Source: Desmodesmus armatus (lineage: Eukaryota; Chlorophyta; Chlorophyceae; Sphaeropleales; Scenedesmaceae). From it: a DNA stretch of 64,000 bases. The translations under genes and the position numbers were made by a program. This document shows positions 54,540 to 64,000 of this stretch, piece after piece. The DNA lies in contig VIIQ02000140.1 in the NCBI GenBank assembly GCA_007449985.2, positions 1 to 64,000 on the forward strand, written 5' to 3'. Below the pieces are notes generated by a model. The model was given only the letters and a program-made list of their open reading frames with translations, was not told the origin of the DNA and ran no database searches. Position 1 is the first letter of the stretch; each line of letters starts with the position of its first letter.

Positions 54540-56230
54540 GGAGTGCTGGGCTCCACCACTGCTGCTGTGCTGTTAGCGGATGTTACGTCACTGTTGCTTT
54601 CGCAGTTGCTGTTGCGATTACGGTCAGCCTCCTGCTGCTGTCCACCTCCTGTCAACCAGGAGGCGGTGCTAGTGCTGGGGGTGGTGCTGTTGTGCCAGCG
54701 CCAGCAACAACTGCTGCAGCTGGGGCTGCAGGAGAGGGTGTGATCCTGTAGCATTGTATGGGCGATGGTAATGTTCGGGGTGTGATCAGGCATGGGTTGC
54801 TGAGTGAGCAGCACCAAACAGGGGTGACCGCTGTGGGGGTGCGCTGTCCTGCTGCTACTCAAAGCTACCACCTCTGCAGGTGTCTGCATGAGTGAAGTAC
54901 TAGCCATATACGAGGTGCTTCCATGTGCCATGACGTGTGTTGAACGTGGGGAGATGCACACTCTCCAGCACTGGGCGAGGTCCATCTCATCTGACCACAC
55001 CCGGGTACCCACCTGCTCCAATCGACGCCGACAGCTGCCGCCAGCCTGCCCAGAAAATACGATGCAAGCACAGTGCACGCCAGACGTCTGGGATGCTGCT
55101 CTGTCTCGTCGTGTCTGAACGTGAAGGTCTTCAGTTGGCCGACAGGGAACGGCACGCACACTCTTCAAGATAATCCCGTTTATGTGGTTGCAGACACCAC
55201 TGTGAACACTGTGTCTTGGCGCTGCAGAGTTTTCGAAGTCTGCTGAGCTTGCTGTGGTGGCCTTCAGGTGACCTGCCAGGTCCCTGCCAGGGCTGTGGAT
55301 GGATTGTTGACACAGCTGTGGACGGAATGTTGACACTGTCAGAATCATAGGAACTTCATCAGACAACACAAACACAAGCTTGCAGCTTGCTTGACTCTGC
55401 TACCTGTTGCTTCAGCCTGCCAGCCTGGCATTCAGTCAAACAAGCCTGAGCACTTGGCCGGCTTGCTCTGTTCCCGTCGGCAGCCCACAGGTGATCCCAC
55501 ACTGCAACAAAGTGGGGGATAATTCCACTCATGTCAAGACTACATGCATGGCGTCGTGTAACTTGCACAGGCTGGCATAGTCTGTGCTGTGGGCCCCCCG
55601 CAGGACAACACTGATGCATGTTGCCACCTGCACCATCGAGCCTCAACCCATGCAGCCTGCCTAGGCATGACAGGAAAGTTATAACCACTGGCCGCACGCC
55701 GACCAGACGCAACTCAAACCACCCTGGGAAATCTGCCTTACTTGCCGGCCGGCATGATGGTAGCACACCCCGTGCCAACTGGCTCTCAGAATGTGCCAGA
55801 ACTGGGACCAATTCACACAGATTTGGTGCAAGAGGTGCCAGGAAACAGCATCTGTGCAGCCATGGCACCACATGGTGCACCATATGGTGCATACAGCATG
55901 CAGGCAGCAGCGACTGGACCATCATCATACTATGCTGAGCCAGAATACATGGCAACAGGCCCTGCGACCCGGGCCCTGGGGCCACGTGGTACGTGGCAAC
56001 AACCAAGATGTCATGTAACACAACATGGGAGACACACAACTCATGTGTAACTCATGTGTTTCACACAACAGGGCGAACCCAGAGGAGAGGGGTGAGTTCC
56101 AGTCCCTAGCCCCCACGCACGGCGACACTAGCAGTGCATGCGACGCGCACACCGCAGCCTTTGAGTTGCACAAACAAGTTACAATGCACAACATTAATGA
56201 CGACCGCGGCACGCCTGCTGCAGGCAGCCC
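54540..56230. other. Spacer between the two HSPA12-like genes
   Basis: It contains the promoter of copy A on its left and the 3' UTR of copy B on its right. A minus-strand frame of 285 codons (54518-55375) shows no recognisable domain and overlaps the copy A start. A short repeat, TGTTGACAC with GCTGTGGA, occurs at about 55302-55335. Confidence 0.5.
56179..56183 (-). terminator. Probable TGTAA polyadenylation signal of HSPA12-B
   Basis: TTACA on the plus strand reads TGTAA on the gene's strand, about 48 bases after the stop codon at 56231. TGTAA is the common poly(A) signal in volvocine algae. The spacing is plausible but was not tested. Confidence 0.5.
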
Positions 56231-59200
56231 TTAGGCCCCAGGCAGGGTGACCCGGCAGCCCCCGGCAGCCACCTCGCTGCTGAAGTCCACGCTGGCTTTC
56301 ACGTAACACTCGTTGACAACATCAAACGCCTTGACCTGCGCGCATCAACACCAATCACACGGCAGCTGTGAGAACAGTGCACCAGCCGTGGTTGACCCTC
56401 AGACACTGTCTGTTACTTGTTGCAGGACATACCATGTCCTGCTTGCCATGATCCAGCATGGACAATCCTTCCACTGTGACACTGTGGCTGGATTGCTTCC
56501 AAATCCCCGCGTCTTGTTCGTCGTCTGGTGACCTGTGCATGGAGTGTGCTGATCTATGTCGCACGCTATGTTGGCTAATTGACTTATAAGCCTGACACCC
56601 TCAAGCCTTCTAGGCTTATTAAGCGGCCCCTCTGCAACCCTGTTCACCTGCATCTCAGCTGCCCCAAACTGGAAGGTGAGCTCAATCTTGTACTCGTCAC
56701 TGCTGATGGTCCCACAAGCACAGAACCCCTGCAAGTCATGGTGGCAGAAGATGAGAGCACAGGTCCTGACACAGGTCACTCACTCAACATTATTCAAACC
56801 TGGGTCCATCATTTTGACACTACTGATGTGTAGGCTTTTCAAAGTTCGTGAGGTGCATTGCCACAGGTGCAGCAGCGCAAGTACGGCACGGTATGCAGCC
56901 CACCTTGCGTCTCTTGAGGACCTCCACTTCCAGCACCCCCATGTTCTGCATGCCAGCCTCCGTGACATGGCTGGCATCAGCAGACTCTGTGGCGTAGATC
57001 GGCACCTACAAAACAACAAGCAAACTTAGTGACAAACACAATAACACGACACGGTGTTGTGGCTTCTTTGGAAGGCCTGGCCTGATCTAACTCTTTCAGC
57101 GAGTTGTCAGCTGACAGCCGGGCTGGTGATGAGTTCATGAGAGTTTTACTCCAAGTCAAACTCAACGTGGACGGTACATGCATGCCGCAACTAGGCATGC
57201 AACCCCGCCAATGTGCTCATGCGGCCCACTACAAGAGATGAGCGTGATGATTATGGCGTTTGATATTTTTGGAATTGATGTGACACAGTAGCAACCCACC
57301 TTGACCCTGGTGGCGCCTGCCATGGGGTACACAGTGAATGGTGCTGTGCTGTCACCCAGCTTGACTACCTCATCAACCTTCACAAGCGGCCAAAAGTGAG
57401 TGTCACACCAAACCTGATGGTAGCACCAGCAGCACCAGCAGCACCAGCAGCACAGGCAGGAAAGATACACATGCCAATAGTCAATACAGGAGTGTCTGTC
57501 GATCATATCTTGCCGTGAGAACTGTTGAGAGTGCAGCAGTGTGTACTCACAACGGACATGCAAAGTGTCAGGTCTCTGATGCGGCTGAGCCCCGTAAGTC
57601 ATTAACAGCCAAGATCCTGCCTCGGGGCTTCACCAGCGGTGTCCTCAATGCTGTTGTATTGTGTACTACATGAGCTCATGAAGGCTGGTGTGCTGAACAC
57701 AGTTGTTTGCCGGTGCGTGACTAGACGCACCCTTACGAAAGTGTTTCTGACTGTCATGATGATTGTATCGTCTGTCATCAAGCTTAGTGTCTAACATACT
57801 AAGAATGAAGCAGACCAAATGGCTGTTTTCAAAAAATGGTGCCGTTGAAAGTCAAGCTTGCCCGCCAAGGGTGAACAATGATGCACACCTGTCCCTTCCT
57901 GTCTGTGGTGAGGTGGCCAAGCTGCGCACACTGCGATGTGGGGTGACGGCCGCAGCCCACGCCATACGTCAGCCGGCTCACACGCGCGACAATGGCCTCC
58001 GGCTGCTGCAGGTGGATGGTGTTGCCTGAGGTGGCAGCAACAGCATTGGGACAGGGTTTCGCCATGGGATGCACTGCATGCGCGAGGCCGCCCAGCCAAA
58101 ACGGGCTGCACGTGATGCGCCAGAGAACCCTCCAGTTTGCACTGCGGATACTGATTGCGGCCTGCAGCGCTATTGCTGACGGGAAGCATCCCTGTGGATG
58201 GAAACAGGTCAAGCAGTCCGCAGCTTTGCGCCCCTGGGCTCATAGCATGCTGCAGTTGTACAGCCACACTGGCACAGTTTCCGATTGCGAGGCACGGTAC
58301 TACCAGTGACTCACCGTATACGACAGACCTGCTGGCATTGGCTGGTGTGACGGGCGGCTGCTTCAGCAGGCTGCCACAGACCTCCACCACACGCTTGCGT
58401 AGGTAGCCGTTGGACCCAAACCCACCTGCACAGACACGGCAGCCAGCAGGCAAGAAGTTGGCAACCAACAATCAACCCCATGCATGCTGCAGGCTGCAGC
58501 AGATGCCTTGTGTGGCATCTCTCTCTGTGCTGGGGTCAGTCGGCCGGCCGGGCGGCACCTCATGCGCCATATATGCTGTTGACAGAAAGCACCCAGCTAC
58601 CTGAAACGTGTCACAACAGTGTGAAATGCACAGCCTGTGCACGGTGTTTGAGACACCTCGATCCAGCCTAGTGGCACGCAGTGCTCCAGTTGATGCCCCA
58701 GTGGTCCAAAATTGCTGTCGAGGTGATACCACGATGCTCACATCAGTCGGCACCACCTTGACGTTTTGTGCACTTTCCTTCCAAGCGCCAGCACGCATGT
58801 CTGGTGCCATGAATGCCTGTCCATTGCAAACCTCCACCCACCTGCCATGATGAGCACGTCAGCCCCCTTGCCTCCGTCAGAGCGGCGCGGCACCGACAGC
58901 ATGTGGTGCACGTTCTGCAGGATGGGGTCGATCACGGGGTCAAACACCAGCTGGCGCATCGTATCAGGCTCAATGCGCAGGCGGCCGTGCTGCACGCCTG
59001 GCACGTTTGGGGGCAGGCGCTGCGGGAAAGTGGCAGTGCAGGACACAACATGGACGGCAGACACCACAGACATGTGTTCAATACTGTCGATATGGGCCCC
59101 ATGAGCTTGGCAAGCTCACAATCAGGGCCGTACGCTGGTGACTCAGTAGTCACTAGTAGTGGACTTTGTGTTCGGGAAGTGATGTGGCACTGCTGAGGCT

Positions 59201-62200
59201 GCTCGCCACCTATTCACTGCACCTTCATGTGAGTGTTGGTTTTTGGAGGCACCCGTAGGGATCAAGCAAAGCCTTTGCTTGGCAAGCACATTGCGTGCGC
59301 GTAGCACATCCTGCCCACACAACACGCTGGGCCGGCATGTGGGCCACATGGTTGAACATCTTGTGACAGCACGTAGCGCCAGTCAGTGCGCTCTTTCAAA
59401 GTACCAACCCACCTCTATGAGGCTGTACTCCACCTTGAGGTGCCGTCATGATCTTGATCTGTCCACCCACATATCTGAGAGATGCAACTCCCTTTATCAA
59501 CAATTTCTGCCACACTTGTATTAGTACCATTGTAACACAGAGCTCCTGTGGCACCCACCTCTATGAGGCTGTACTCCAGCTTGAGGTGCACCGGCTGGTC
59601 TGCGCCATCAACACCAAACTTCATCTTCACCAACTCCCATTCACGCAGCTGCAAGGCAAGCACCCAGGCAGCCAGCAGGCAGGCAACACCATCATGATGT
59701 TCAGCACACATTTGCCGCACTGCGGCAAGCGGCTTGCGGCAAGCTGAACAGGGGGCTTGATTGATTAGCAGCAGTTGTTGGCCAAAAAATGCACACAGCA
59801 CAGCAGGCTGTTGCATTTTCCATGCAGGCCTGTGGCCGCCGCTGCAGCCCTGACATGTATCCTGCAAGTCAACACACCCGGTTGAACAGATTATGTGCGA
59901 GTCATTGCCATGCCCCTACTAGCCTAGTTGAGCAGAGGCTCTGGCTCCTCTAATAAGACTGATTGCTGTTACGTGCCAAACACCAATGTGTGGACATGTG
60001 TGACCTGTCACACACTGTGTCACTCTCCTCATATGCATATGCATATGCATATGCATACATGCATACAGCTCTCTCACCTGGCTGATGTATCCCTGTGGGT
60101 CGTCCTGCTTCCAGCGCTCAAACTCCCAGGGCGCCACATCAAACAGACCCTTCAGCAGCTCCTCTGCCTTCTGGTCCAGACGGGTGGAGCCCTGCATCAG
60201 GCAATGCCAAGTTGACACCCATGCACCACTGATCACCAGGCTAGACAGGATGGTGTGGGAGTGCAGCATGCTGCCTCCATTACCTCAAGGATGCCTGCCG
60301 CTCAGCCTTGACGTACATGAGATGCGCATCTGCATGCATATGGTCCTTCTTTATGCATGGTCACGTGGCTCCCTCACCCAACTCGCTCACATGCCCCGCC
60401 ACCTGCCTGCCTGCCCACTCGCCCGGTCTGTCATGCGCCTGCCCACCATGCCATGACAACCAGCCAGCCAGCCAGCAAGTCTGCCAGCCAGCCAGCCAGC
60501 CGTGCTCCCCCCCCCCCCCCCGCCAGCCCACCAAGCAGCCCACCAGTCCGCCCATTCGCCCGGTCTGTCCCTCACCTGCAGCAGGCATGCTGCCCTCAGC
60601 ACCTCACTCAACTGGGAGCGGCCAGGGGTGCTGCTGGGCTCAATGCGGTGCATCGCAATGTCGACGGTGCCACCTCCTGCATCCAGGATCAGCCACACTT
60701 GCCCGGGGATAGCCTGCAGAAGGGTCGCGAGGGGCAAGGGCAGGGTGTCAATTGACAAACTTTGTCTCAGTGAGACCGCGATGAGTTCTGGCCAGAGGCA
60801 GCACACAGGCTGTCACTTCGAATAAAAATCTCATGTCATTCAACGTCAAGGGTCAAAACTTGTCTGCTGGATTGCTAATAGCTGACATGCCGTTTGTACA
60901 ATGCGCCGTGCTGCCGCTGCTGCCGACACTTGACTGCACATGTGCGGTACCTTGAGGTTGGGTACATCCTTGCATGGGTCCGTGCAGGCCATGAGTGCTG
61001 CGGCCTCCTGCTCATGGATCAGCACCACAGCACTGGTGCCTGTCCCGCCCGCTGCGTTCTGGTCCCTCCTGGATGCGTCTGCCGACCCTGCTGGGTTGTA
61101 CTTGGGTACCAGCTTCATGCCTGCCTGTTCTGCTGCATAGTGCATGATGCGCTTTGCCTTCAAAGACCTGGGGAGCAGGACAATGCAGCGGTGGCAGTGG
61201 CATGCACGTACAGTGTGAGGGGTGTGTGTGTGAGAGTATGGACACAACACTGTTGCTCAGAGGATGTGTGTGTACTTGTTGACACTTGAGTTGCATCCGG
61301 AGCCAGCCAACTGCTTTGAGCATCCATGAGGGAGCTGTGATGGATGCGGTGTGAACGCGGAAGGGGTGGAGGAAGAGTAGCTATTTGAGGAGGTGGCAGC
61401 AGTGTCAGCAGTAAGCAAGGCAGTCACCAGGCAGTGACAGAGGGAACATCAGCGTTCGTGCCATCCTGCTGCGTCGACCCCTGTTCCGCCCCACAGCGCC
61501 TCCCCACGTTGCCTGCCACTCACCATCCTGCAGGCACCGGCAGGCAGTAGTGCACCTCAGCGGTGTCCATGTCAAACTTCACACTCTCCTGCACCCTCCC
61601 TCCCCCCCCCCCCCATTCACACACAGCCCCACCCCCACAGCCTGCCGCTCACACCCTCTCACACCCCTTTGCCCCAAAACCTGCGGCCCGCTTTGTTTCC
61701 GCTTTGTTTCCGCTTTGTTTCCCCCCCCCCCTCTCGCCCCGCACTAGGCCTGTTGCTCACACCCACTCACCATCCTGCAGGCACTGACAGGCAGTAGTGC
61801 ACCTCGGTCGTATCTATGTCCATGCCCACACTCTGCTGCAGGTGCTGGGCTGCATGCAGCCGCAGGCACTGCAGCACCAGTCTGAGCAGCTCAGGGGCAC
61901 TGAAGGGACAGTCCTGCAGGGGAAAAAGGCGGGAAACAAGAACAACCCACTCAGCACACCGCACGGCCTTCCTTGGCCCCTTGGGAGGCACAGTTTGCAC
62001 GCATGCTCCAAGGTTAAGGCAACACAACACAGCGGACACAACCCACCCTGTCCTTTGGAGAATATCAACCACACCCTTCCCTGTTTCCTGCTGCAACGGC
62101 AACTGGCCACAAATGCGAAGTCACTGTGTATGGTGCAGCTGGCTACTGCACTGCCACGGCAGGAGCCAGCCTGGCGCTAGGGGGCGCCGGCGGTTACTAG

Positions 62201-63173
62201 TACCTGTGGCAGTTGGTACTCTGGGGGCAGTTTGTCACCGTGGTCAGCCAGCGCCAGCTTGAACTGCTTGCCGGTCACTAGGCGCAGGTTGGCATCTGCC
62301 GCACTGAGCTTTGAGGTCTTGTACCTGCAGGCACAGGTGTGCGCATGGGGCACAAACCTTGCAGAAATTGGAGCATTGTTGATTAGGTGTGTAGGCGGAG
62401 GGCCAGACAGCTGATGGGCAACCTGCTGCCACCGTCAGCGAGTGACCTTGCTGTGCACCCCCGAAGGCACTTTTTGCGCGTGCAAGGCCTTATTTTTGTG
62501 CACAGGGAAATTTTGATGCATGCTGCAGCAAGGCTCAGGCAGGGGTATACAAAGGCAGCCACATCTGTGCTTCCAACAGGCCTGTTCCTAGGAAAGCGCC
62601 TTCCGGCTAGCCGACTGCCCAAACATCCGCCTAGTTTTCCAAACAAACATGCTGTGAATCTGCATAGCCATAGCCAGTCACTGACAGTGTCAGCATGAGG
62701 CTCACTTGTTGACCGCTGAGGTGCCCCAGGACACCAGGGACCATGTGCTGCCGTCCACCACCTCAAACAGCAGCGCTGTCTCCGTCTTGGGCGCACCCAT
62801 TTCATCATCTGGGGTGAACTGTGTAGGGACCTTGATCGCACCTGTGGCAGCAGTGAAGGCGCATGTGTACAGGCATGTGAACACGGGGAGGGGGAGGGGG
62901 GGGGGTCAGCCAGCGGCAGACATGCGGCCATCGGCGATGGTGCTTGCAAGCTGTGTCTGTGCACATCCATGCTAAGGCAAGCAAGCCGCCAGCAGACAGT
63001 GCCTGCTGGTGGTTGCAACAGTAAGATGCAGTGAGTGCCAGCCGGGCTGGTACTGCACTTGGCACGTGCAGTCATGACGATCATCAAGCCTGTTGGGCAC
63101 CTGCTTCAGTGGAGAAGGCATATGAGTAGCCACTCTTTGAAGTGCCCAGATCGATGCCAATGAAGCACACCAT
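56231..63173 (-). CDS. HSPA12-like atypical HSP70 ATPase, copy B
   Basis: Tandem paralogue of copy A. Fifteen exons read right to left: 63101-63173, 62706-62840, 62204-62324, 61771-61913, 60951-61167, 60576-60713, 60078-60191, 59559-59648, 58842-59019, 58315-58425, 57889-58025, 57300-57413, 56904-57005, 56648-56728 and 56231-56335. All junctions close in frame. Motifs: IGIDLGTSKSGYSYAF at the N-terminus, LSVPAGWSLKAKRIMHYAAE, AVVLIHEQEAAAL, LILDAGGGTVDIAMHRIE, DVLIMAGGFGSNGYL, VSRLTYGVGCGRHP, VPIYATESADASHVTEAGM and the end CRVTLPGA. It has introns at six places where copy A has none (including three in the C-terminal part), so intron gain or loss followed the duplication. It contains fewer exon echoes than copy A. 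Function as for copy A: an HSP70-fold ATPase, partner unknown. Confidence 0.9.
59408..59445 (-). repeat. Donor-side echo of HSPA12-B exon 8
   Basis: The exon end coding HLKLEYSLIE with the GAG|GTGGGTT junction (59559-59590) is repeated at 59411-59442 with one codon changed (Lys-Val-Glu for Lys-Leu-Glu). Matching donor-side copies exist for the equivalent exon of copy A. Confidence 0.8.
60031..60062. repeat. ATGCAT microsatellite
   Basis: About five self-complementary ATATGC/ATGCAT units lie directly before the donor of the 60078-60191 exon. A simple repeat, likely polymorphic. Confidence 0.85.
61522..61770 (-). repeat. Donor-side echo and intron shared with copy A
   Basis: Downstream of the 61771 donor is an echo of the exon end (61522-61592; YCLPVPAG-like peptide, junction GGATG|GTGAG). 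The intron between echo and parent contains TGCCGCTCACACCCTCTCAC, CGCTTTGTTTCC and GCACTAGGCCTGTTG, which also occur in the equivalent intron of copy A (53085-53199). The echo-bearing intron therefore predates, or has been exchanged after, the gene duplication. Confidence 0.85.
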
Positions 63174-64000
63174 CTGATGTTCTGCTCCACTGCTGCTGTC
63201 AAGAACCTGCCACACGAGCAGCACATGTGCATGCAGACTGTGTTGCACAGGTGGTGGGCGGGGCCTTGTTTGGGCTGCTGGCTGGCACGTGTCCTGCTAA
63301 TGATAAAGGTACACATCCAACTGCTACGTAGCGCTGCCTGGCAGTGGAAGCTGAGGGGTATCGTGGGGCCCCAAGACTTTGGGTCAAAGCAGCGCTGGGG
63401 GCGAAAAGCAGCCAGTTGCACACAAGCCCGCTGCAGCTCACTTCCTATGCCTGAGAGCCTTGTGGAAAGGGGGTAGGGAAGGACAGCGTTCAACAGCGAT
63501 CTCCGCAACCACAGCTCAACTTGCCTTGCTTTCACCACTGCTGCTCTGTTCTGTCGGGCGTTGATATGTTTTTCGCGATGGTTTGAGATCGGGCAACAGC
63601 GTCGACAATATCAATGATCTTGGGCGTCAAAGGGATCGCCATGATGATTTGTGGACAGTCCGACATTCCGGAGCATGTCGCGGAGAAGGTCGACGTGATG
63701 CCGCAGAATGTCGCGAGAAGGTCGACGTGATGCCGGAGGGCAGATCCCCCGCCAGCTTTGCGAGGATGCGAACAGATGTTGGATGTTGAGAGGATGTATG
63801 TGATGATAGTGCAAAGGGCCGGCTCACCTTCCGCAGTTGCGGACATGCGGGTGGTGCACCAGTGCATGTTGACCCTTGGACAGGGTCGTTGCAAGCCCTA
63901 CCCTATTGACTGTTGATCTGCTTGATCGCAGCCCTGTGATGAGCAAGGTGTTGCAATGTCGGATGAAAGTTTGAAGCATCAACGAGCACTCATACCAATG
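63174..64000. other. Upstream flank of HSPA12-B
   Basis: It should contain the copy B promoter. From about 63540 to 63800 the base usage changes: no poly-C runs, many GTCGAC, GATCG and CGATG words. There is a two-unit tandem repeat (GAGAAGGTCGACGTGATGCC, at about 63692 and 63714, each preceded by a TGTCGCG word). Minus-strand frames (for example 63532-63894) are open but unrecognised. Confidence 0.45.

Noticed and set aside
54518..55375. 285-codon minus-strand frame upstream of HSPA12-A
   Set aside because: It overlaps the HSPA12-A start in another frame, shows no motif, and lies in the promoter region.

Overview
The window is nuclear DNA of a eukaryote, most likely a flagellated green alga of the Chlamydomonadales (a Haematococcus-like genome is my best guess). 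The evidence is dense short introns with GTGAG or GTGCG donors and GCAG acceptors, GC-rich codons, CAG/CTG and poly-C/poly-G tracts, a TTTAGGG-type interstitial telomere motif, and genes for cilia assembly and cilia-associated proteins. I recognise no bacterial operon, CRISPR array, IS element or convincing RNA gene. Species identity is inference.

Layout, left to right. (1) About 45-3142, minus: N-terminal exons of the 160-kDa cleavage and polyadenylation factor subunit (CPSF1), running off the left edge. (2) 7024-12539, minus: a membrane-anchored protein with a GGGGYIG Rossmann fold, family not settled. (3) 13723 to about 23793, plus: a large protein with low-complexity and His-rich regions, two membrane segments and a C-terminal SEC14/CRAL-TRIO lipid-binding domain; it is divergent from gene 2 across a 1.2-kb gap. 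(4) 25020-28308, plus: the leucine-rich dynein arm assembly factor DNAAF1 (LRRC50/ODA7). (5) 29032-31504, plus: a CFAP96 (C4orf47)-like cilia protein. (6) 32108-36368, plus: 26S proteasome lid subunit RPN9/PSMD13. (7) 41061 to about 43147, minus: a PLATZ-family zinc-binding protein, convergent with RPN9. (8) 46775-54539 and (9) 56231-63173, both minus: a tandem pair of HSPA12-type atypical HSP70 genes. The genes do not form a pathway, although DNAAF1 and the CFAP96-like gene are adjacent cilia genes. Exon joins were checked for splice sites and reading frame by hand; junctions that do not close are stated.

The most unusual property is shared by nearly all genes. Introns contain one to about five copies ('echoes') of the neighbouring exon's edge, together with its splice site. 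Donor-side exon ends are repeated downstream, and acceptor-side exon starts are repeated upstream. The outermost copy is always the one that keeps the reading frame. In the best-preserved echoes almost all differences from the parent exon are synonymous (22 synonymous codons against 1 replacement in four alignments done by eye). One echo-bearing intron is shared by both HSPA12 paralogues. Other echoes contain stops or frameshifts. I regard this as the main thing to test.

Other structure: near-perfect palindromes and fold-back repeats within introns (1329-1463, 7911-8017, 11614-11652, 16932-17038, 22963-23160), a small dispersed motif seen six times in both orientations, a head-to-head telomere-like motif at 4911-4980, and introns that tend to be G-rich after the donor and C-rich before the acceptor.
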